The notes under the pieces: generated by a model | Database searches by the model: none | What the model was told of the DNA's origin: nothing | What the model saw: only the letters and a program-made list of their open reading frames with translations | Shown: piece by piece, positions 59,550 to 64,000 of the stretch | Position numbering within the stretch: the stretch's first letter is position 1 | Layout of the letters: each line of letters starts with the position of its first letter | NCBI RefSeq assembly: GCF_019565455.1 | Contig: NZ_CP067377.1 | Span: forward strand, 3,106,001 to 3,170,000 | DNA length: 64,000 nucleotides | Reading direction: 5' to 3' | DNA from: Flavobacterium oreochromis | GTDB lineage: Bacteria; Bacteroidota; Bacteroidia; Flavobacteriales; Flavobacteriaceae | Position numbers and translations under genes: made by a program

Positions 59550-60122
59550 ATGAGTAATTACACCACGTTTAATAGAAATGAAGAATTCTTTGTAGATATG
59601 CAACGTTGCATAGGATGCAAAGCTTGTGAAATGGCTTGTGCAGAATGTGAAACAAATGGTCATGATTCTATGATACATGTTAATTATGTAGAAAGAGCTA
59701 CTACAATACAAACAACAGTACAAGTTTGTATGCACTGTGAAGATCCTGTTTGTGCTAATGTATGTCCTGCTGATGCAATTTCTAAAGATGAATTTGGAAT
59801 TGTACACACAGCTAATACAGAACGCTGTATAGGTTGTTCCAACTGCGTTATGGCTTGTCCTTTTGGTGTTCCTAAAAAAATAGAATCCTATGATCTAATG
59901 ATGAAATGTACCATGTGTTACGATCGAACTAGTATAGGGGAAAAACCCATGTGTGCCACGGTATGCCCAAGTGGAGCTTTATTTTATGGAACAAAAGACG
60001 AAATAAAACGATTAAGACCTAATAGTTCACCTGTTAATAAATTTGTTTTTGGAAATGAAGTTGTCTTAACAAAAGTAAATCTAATGATGCCAAAAGGCCG
60101 TACAGAATTAATTATCTATTAA
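59550..60122 (+). CDS. Four-cluster [4Fe-4S] electron-transfer protein (NrfC/DmsB type)
   Basis: A 190-residue ferredoxin-like protein with four cysteine clusters: CIGCKACEMAC (C20-C30), CMHCEDPVCANVC, CIGCSNCVMAC and CTMCYDR with CATVCPSGA. This is the 16-Cys plan of NrfC, DmsB and FdnH-type subunits, which wire a catalytic subunit to a membrane partner. No signal peptide is seen, so it should be in the cytoplasm with the catalytic subunit. It lies 13 bases after that gene and 11 bases before the Rieske gene. Confidence 0.93.
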   Translation: MSNYTTFNRNEEFFVDMQRCIGCKACEMACAECETNGHDSMIHVNYVERATTIQTTVQVCMHCEDPVCANVCPADAISKDEFGIVHTANTERCIGCSNCVMACPFGVPKKIESYDLMMKCTMCYDRTSIGEKPMCATVCPSGALFYGTKDEIKRLRPNSSPVNKFVFGNEVVLTKVNLMMPKGRTELIIY

Positions 60123-60133
60123 AACTTTAAGCA

Positions 60134-60642
60134 ATGTCAAAAGAAAGTAATATAAACAAAAATTGGAAGAAAGATTTCCCTATTCATAAACAAGAAGCTA
60201 CTCAAGTAAGCAGACGTGATTTTGCTAAATTTTTAACCCTTGTTTCAGGGGGATTAATGATAGGTAGTGGGCTAGTAGCAGCAAAAGCTTATTGGTTCCC
60301 AAAAAAGAAATAGAAGGAGAACAATTTATATGCAATAAAAATGATATTCCTGTAGGAGGAACTAAAGCTTTTCAAATTAAAGATTGCGATATACCGTATA
60401 TTCTTATACACTTAGAAGATGGTACATTTAGAGCATATGAACAAAAATGTACACATTTATCTTGTGCTGTATATTATAAACCTGGTTCAGGTCAAATCAT
60501 TTGTCCTTGTCATGAAGGTCTCTTTGATGCTAAAACAGGAGAAGTTTTAGCAGGGCCACCTCCTAGACCTTTACCACAACTAGCAGTAATAGAAAAAGGA
60601 GAAAGTCTATTTGTTAAAGCAATAAACTCGCAAACTACTTAA
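60134..60642 (+). CDS. Tat-exported Rieske [2Fe-2S] protein
   Basis: The N-terminus has a twin-arginine motif (QVSRRDFAKFLTL) followed by a hydrophobic segment (SGGLMIGSGLVAAKAYW), so the protein is exported by Tat and kept as a membrane anchor. The Rieske cluster motifs are CTHLSCAVY and CPCHEGLFD (C-x-H and C-x2-H). The raw frame ends early at the A6 run 60301-60306, which lacks one base; corrected, it encodes 169 residues. In this place it resembles the Rieske subunits of haloarchaeal-type nitrate reductases and may take electrons from quinol. How it would talk to a cytoplasmic catalytic subunit is unclear. Confidence 0.87.
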
Positions 60643-60652
60643 AAAAATATGT

Positions 60653-60898
60653 ATGAGTACCTTTAGAACAGGGCAAAATATAGCTAATACAAGAAAACTA
60701 AATGCTATACTTTCCACAATTATATTTATTTTAATACTTAATATAGCCATTCAAATTTGGCTATTATATGCTGCTCTAAATAATGCTTTAGATCATCATA
60801 GAGAAATTTTAATTCCAGCATTTATAGCATCAGCTATTTTGTTTGTTATAGGCTTAGGCTTACTATACTTTTTACCACTAGGTAATAATAAGAGGTGA
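60653..60898 (+). CDS. Small two-helix membrane protein
   Basis: An 81-residue protein with two hydrophobic helices (IIFILILNIAIQIWLLYAAL and IPAFIASAILFVIGLGLLYF) joined by an acidic, His-containing loop (DHHREI). I do not recognise a named family. Its position as the last gene of the nitrate-reductase series, 10 bases after the Rieske gene, suggests a small accessory or stabilising subunit. Confidence 0.65.
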   Translation: MSTFRTGQNIANTRKLNAILSTIIFILILNIAIQIWLLYAALNNALDHHREILIPAFIASAILFVIGLGLLYFLPLGNNKR

Positions 60899-60990
60899 AA
60901 TATCTTATCGTAAGATAAAAAATTATGATTATATTTCTTTTCTTAGATTTTCTAATTTTATTACTCTATAGAAGTTTAATTTTAGCAAAT

Positions 60991-61025
60991 AAAAAAACCG
61001 ATAAATTAAATTTATCGGTTTTTTT
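60991..61025. terminator. Strong bidirectional terminator at the end of the nitrate block
   Basis: AAAAAAACCGATAAA (60991-61005) is the exact inverse of TTTATCGGTTTTTTT (61011-61025) with a 5-base loop. It ends the plus-strand nitrate block and lies one base beyond the discriminator end of the minus-strand tRNA gene, so it can also end the tRNA transcript. Confidence 0.9.
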
Positions 61026-61026
61026 G

Positions 61027-61107
61027 TGGGGAGAGCAGGATTCGAACCTGCGAAGGTTTCCCAACGGATTTACAGTCCGTCCTCGTTGGCCGCTTGAGTA
61101 TCTCCCC
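61027..61107 (-). tRNA. tRNA-Tyr (anticodon GTA)
   Basis: The minus strand folds as a tRNA with a long variable arm. The acceptor GGGGAGA pairs with TCTCCCC and is followed by the discriminator A; the T arm has GGTTCGAATCC. The anticodon stem-loop is ACGGA-CTGTAAA-TCCGT, giving anticodon GTA (Tyr). The CCA end is not encoded. Confidence 0.97.
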
Positions 61108-61314
61108 TCACATGACCGTGATTGCTTGATTGCGATGCAAAAATACAGCTGTTTTTTGAATAAACAAGCTTTTTTTTAATGTTTTTTTATTTTTTTTGTA
61201 AACATTTATTAATCAATATGTTATAATTGTATGGTTTTCTAAAATAATTTTATTAAGACTATAATTTACTTTGTAGCTTTAATAGAATAAATTATTTAAA
61301 ATATATTTTAATAT

Positions 61315-61349
61315 AAAAAGGTGTCCATTTTTGTTTTAGACACCTTTTT
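61315..61349 (-). terminator. Hairpin terminator after the roadblock-like gene
   Basis: AAAAAGGTGTC (61315-61325) pairs with GACACCTTTTT (61339-61349). It lies 50 bases beyond the end of the minus-strand gene at 61399. The rest of the 291-base gap 61108-61398 is AT-rich and shows no gene. Confidence 0.75.
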
Positions 61350-61398
61350 TAATTCTATAAGAGAATTTATTGAATAAGTTTTTTATATTCTAAAAAAA

Positions 61399-61773
61399 TT
61401 AGATCTTACCTTTAATTTCTTTCTTATATTTATTTAATAATGCTTTTGTCATTCCTAAATTAGCTTTTGTAGAATCAACAGCTAAGTAGATAAAATACTC
61501 ATTATTTTCTGAAACATCTATAATATGTATCTGAGATTTAAGGTTGATTAAAATATCTTCTATAGACTCATTTAAGCCTAATGCCTTAATAGCATTTAAT
61601 TTAGCCTTTACTACTTCAAGATTAAATGCTGATGCTAATTCTGGATCAAAATTAGGATTAACAGATAAAGTAAAATAAGAAATTCCGCTTTTTATTTCAG
61701 AAACGGCAACAGCAATAAAACCTGGTACATTATTTTTCAGGTCTTCACCAAATTGTTTTAAAAAATCTGACAT
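61399..61773 (-). CDS. Small roadblock/LC7-like protein
   Basis: A 124-residue cytoplasmic protein starting MSDFLKQFGEDLKNNVPGF. The pattern of a central beta sheet with GFIAVAVSEIKSGISYFTL, LNAIKALGLNESIEDILINL and EYFIYLAVDSTKANLGMT resembles roadblock/LC7 proteins, which regulate small GTPases. No catalytic residues are expected or seen, and no GTPase gene is adjacent, so the call is tentative. It is intact and divergent from the helix-turn-helix gene. Confidence 0.5.
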   Translation of the reverse strand: MSDFLKQFGEDLKNNVPGFIAVAVSEIKSGISYFTLSVNPNFDPELASAFNLEVVKAKLNAIKALGLNESIEDILINLKSQIHIIDVSENNEYFIYLAVDSTKANLGMTKALLNKYKKEIKGKI

Positions 61774-61866
61774 AGTGATTTAAATTTAATTTATTTTTGG
61801 GGTTTATAATTATTGAATAATTCAACGAGACAAATATAAACAAAATTTTGAATATCATACAAAATA

Positions 61867-62202
61867 ATGAATGAATTTGGAGATTTAGGAGTGCGATTTA
61901 ATAGATATTTAGTATCAAAGGGACTTGGCGTTAATCAGATTGCCAGAATATTAGAGCTATCAGGTAGTCAAATTAGTAATATTAAAAATGGAAAAGTTTT
62001 TGGAACAGACAAAATGTTCAAAATATTGAATACTTTTACTGATTTAGATGCTAATTGGCTATTTCGTGGTGAATCTATGGAACATCCAGAAGTTGATATC
62101 AATAAATTAGACTATATTATTGAGTTGCAAAAGGAGCGAATAATTGATTTGAAGAAAGAAAATGCAGAATTAAAAAGATTATTAAAAATGAAGACTTTTT
62201 AA
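61867..62202 (+). CDS. XRE-type helix-turn-helix protein with coiled-coil tail
   Basis: A 111-residue DNA-binding protein. The HTH is LGVNQIARILELSGSQISNI followed by KNGKVFGTDKMFKILNTF, and the C-terminal 30 residues (ELQKERIIDLKKENAELKRL) form a heptad-like coiled coil, probably a dimerisation helix. The WLFRGESM segment recurs in phage- and XRE-type regulators of Bacteroidota. It faces recG convergently with a 19-base gap and is intact. Confidence 0.87.
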   Translation: MNEFGDLGVRFNRYLVSKGLGVNQIARILELSGSQISNIKNGKVFGTDKMFKILNTFTDLDANWLFRGESMEHPEVDINKLDYIIELQKERIIDLKKENAELKRLLKMKTF

Positions 62203-62221
62203 TAAAATTGAATTTTTATCT

Positions 62222-64000
62222 TTAGCTTATATAATTCCATATATTTTTTTTCTTAGTTAATTCTATGAATACATGCTTTAGTTTTTGGTGAGCTGGTTTT
62301 TCCATTGTGGGATCATCTTTCAATAACCGAATTGCATGATGCCTTGCTAATTGTAAGATATCACGATCTTTTACTAAATCTGCAATTTGTAAATTTAAGA
62401 CTCCGCTTTGTTGTGTACCCATAATATCACCTGGTCCACGAAGTTTTAAGTCAACTTCTGAAATTTCAAAACCATCATTAGTTTTACACATAGTTTCCAT
62501 TCGTATTTTACTTTCATTGCTTAGTTTAACTCCCGTCATCAAGATACAATAACTTTGCTCAGCTCCTCGACCTACACGACCTCTCAATTGGTGTAGTTGT
62601 GATAATCCAAAACGTTCTGCACTTTCAATAATCATGACTGAAGCATTAGGAACATTAACACCTACTTCAATTACCGTCGTAGCAACCATGATGTTTGTTT
62701 TTCCTTGAGCAAAACGGTTCATTTCTTCTTCTTTTTCTGCTGGCTTCATTTTACCATGTACTATAGAAATAGCATATTTAGGTAGAGGGAAATCCCTAGA
62801 AATACTTTCATATCCATCCATTAAATCTTTATAATCCATAGATTCTGATTCTTGAATTAAAGGATAGACAATATATATTTGTCTTCCCTTATCAATTTCA
62901 TCACGCATAAATTTCCATACTTTCAGACGATTGCTATCGTAGCGATGTACTGTTTGTATAGGTTTTCTACCAGGAGGTAACTCATCAATAACGGATACAT
63001 CAAGATCGCCATATAAGCTCATAGCTAAAGTCCGAGGAATAGGAGTAGCTGTCATCACTAAAACATGAGGTGGAAGTGTAGCTTTTTTCCATAATTTACT
63101 ACGTTGTTCAACTCCAAAACGATGTTGTTCATCTATAATAGCTAAACCTAAATTATTAAATTGTACTTTATCTTCTAATAAAGCATGGGTTCCTATTAAT
63201 ATGTCTAAATTTCCATTTTCTAGTTCTTGATGAATAATTTTTCTATCTGAAGTTTTAGTTGAGCCTGTTAATAGTTTTATATTTATATTCAATGGTTTAG
63301 CTAATTCTGTAATACCATTAAAATGTTGAGTAGCTAAAATTTCAGTAGGAGCCATAATACAAGCTTGAAATCCATTATCGAGTGCTAATAGCATACTCAT
63401 TAAGGCAACAATTGTTTTTCCAGAGCCTACATCTCCTTGCAATAAACGATTCATTTGGGCAGGATTTCCCAAATCATTTCGAATTTCTTTTAATACTTTT
63501 TTTTGAGCATTTGTTAAATCAAAAGGTAAATATTTAGTATACATTTCATTAAAGTAATAACCTACTTTTTCAAAAGGATGTCCTTTTATTTTATGTTTCC
63601 GTACTAAATTTTTAGAAATTAATTGCAATTGAATAAAAAAGAGTTCTTCAAATTTTAATCTAAATTGTGCTTTTTGTAATAATTCTTGGCTTTTTGGAAA
63701 ATGAATATTAAATAATGCACTATTTTTAGGAATAAGTTGTAATTCTCCCAAGAGATGAGAAGGTAATGTTTCGCTAAATAAAGTATGAGTTTCAATAAAA
63801 AGCTGTTGCATCATTTTATTGATTACCTTATTAGAGATCCCCTTAGTTTGTAATTTTTCAGTTGAAGGATAAACAGCTTGCATTGCAGTACGTAAATTTG
63901 CTTTGTGCTCTTCCAATAATTCCATTTCAGGATGTGGCATAGAAAATTGATTATTAAAAGAATTCATTTTTCCAAATATTACATAGGGTGTGTTAATTTT
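62222..64000 (-). CDS. recG: ATP-dependent DNA helicase RecG, cut by the right edge
   Basis: RecG remodels stalled replication forks and Holliday junctions. The window holds the last 592 residues; the frame stays open to base 64000, so the N-terminus is missing. The wedge region ends in the NTINKINTP-like stretch leading to FSMPHPEMELLEE. The helicase core shows Walker A in LLQGDVGSGKTIVALMSM, the DEQHRFGVEQR box, TATPIPRTLAMSLYGDLD, and the C-terminal motifs TTVIEVGVNVPNASVM and QLRGRVGRGAEQSYC. The reading frame is uninterrupted in this window. Confidence 0.95.
   Translation of the reverse strand, partial: KINTPYVIFGKMNSFNNQFSMPHPEMELLEEHKANLRTAMQAVYPSTEKLQTKGISNKVINKMMQQLFIETHTLFSETLPSHLLGELQLIPKNSALFNIHFPKSQELLQKAQFRLKFEELFFIQLQLISKNLVRKHKIKGHPFEKVGYYFNEMYTKYLPFDLTNAQKKVLKEIRNDLGNPAQMNRLLQGDVGSGKTIVALMSMLLALDNGFQACIMAPTEILATQHFNGITELAKPLNINIKLLTGSTKTSDRKIIHQELENGNLDILIGTHALLEDKVQFNNLGLAIIDEQHRFGVEQRSKLWKKATLPPHVLVMTATPIPRTLAMSLYGDLDVSVIDELPPGRKPIQTVHRYDSNRLKVWKFMRDEIDKGRQIYIVYPLIQESESMDYKDLMDGYESISRDFPLPKYAISIVHGKMKPAEKEEEMNRFAQGKTNIMVATTVIEVGVNVPNASVMIIESAERFGLSQLHQLRGRVGRGAEQSYCILMTGVKLSNESKIRMETMCKTNDGFEISEVDLKLRGPGDIMGTQQSGVLNLQIADLVKDRDILQLARHHAIRLLKDDPTMEKPAHQKLKHVFIELTKKKNIWNYIS

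Noticed and set aside
60925..61179. An 84-codon frame across the tRNA-Tyr gene and terminator
   Set aside because: It overlaps a clear tRNA and a hairpin, and its sequence is dictated by them.
1..64000. CRISPR arrays, rRNA operons or prophage modules
   Set aside because: No regularly spaced direct repeats, rRNA sequence or phage structural genes are visible in the window.

Overview
The window is AT-rich DNA from a bacterium of the phylum Bacteroidota, most likely family Flavobacteriaceae and plausibly the genus Flavobacterium. The evidence is two secreted proteins with C-terminal type IX secretion (T9SS) sorting domains (37091-38327 and 43630-46629), families typical of that group (DUF3810, a single-chain E1 alpha/beta dehydrogenase, an MBOAT with SGNH partners, SIMPL, DUF349), promoter-like TAnnTTTG boxes, and few Shine-Dalgarno sequences. 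No rRNA genes or CRISPR array are visible. One tRNA gene is present (tRNA-Tyr).

Layout: 1-5009 holds stress and envelope genes: a lipoprotein, an MsrB-MsrA methionine sulfoxide reductase, a thioredoxin-fold protein, an AraC-type regulator and an orphan LuxE-like acyl-protein synthetase. 5104-10151 holds rpe, DUF3810, a DCC-family protein, mutS2 and a glucosaminidase. 10320-14529 is an O-acetylation locus made of one MBOAT and two SGNH proteins. 14618-24897 is housekeeping: ung, a transglutaminase-like protein, a PBP2-like protein, two GNATs, a nucleoside phosphorylase, a SUI1-like factor, a 2OG/Fe(II) oxygenase, a 2-oxoacid dehydrogenase E1 and pepD. 24908-26249 is a complete IS256-family insertion sequence. 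26320-35737 holds an acyltransferase, a rhomboid protease, a patatin, a cysteine-desulfurase-like enzyme, an ECF sigma operon, a HAD hydrolase, YggS, an AAA ATPase and an MliC-like lipoprotein. 35807-41426 is a looser, accessory-looking stretch with two acyltransferase-3 proteins, a T9SS-secreted SGNH hydrolase, a MITE-like element, a decayed IS1182-like fragment, a DUF2750 protein and a CrtO-like protein. DUF349 and a large secreted M4 metalloprotease follow.

The most coherent system is the co-directional block at 46853-60898. It carries a nearly complete molybdenum-cofactor pathway (moeA, mobA, moaD, moeB-rhodanese, moaE, moaC-mogA, moaA) plus a TauE/SafE transporter. Next come two NarK-type nitrate/nitrite transporters, a NarI-like membrane cytochrome, a Nas/Nap-type molybdopterin nitrate reductase, a four-cluster Fe-S protein, a Tat-exported Rieske protein and a small membrane protein. 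I infer a membrane-linked nitrate reductase that is neither NarGHI nor a soluble Nas enzyme.

The second main observation concerns the sequence itself. I located 32 single-base frame breaks in otherwise well-conserved genes, every one at an A/T homopolymer of 4-10 bases; 28 need one added base and 4 need one removed. The simplest explanation is uncorrected homopolymer error in the consensus, not gene decay. One of these breaks creates a false MoaE-MoaC-MogA triple fusion. CDS coordinates below span the whole gene across such breaks, and the position of each break is given.
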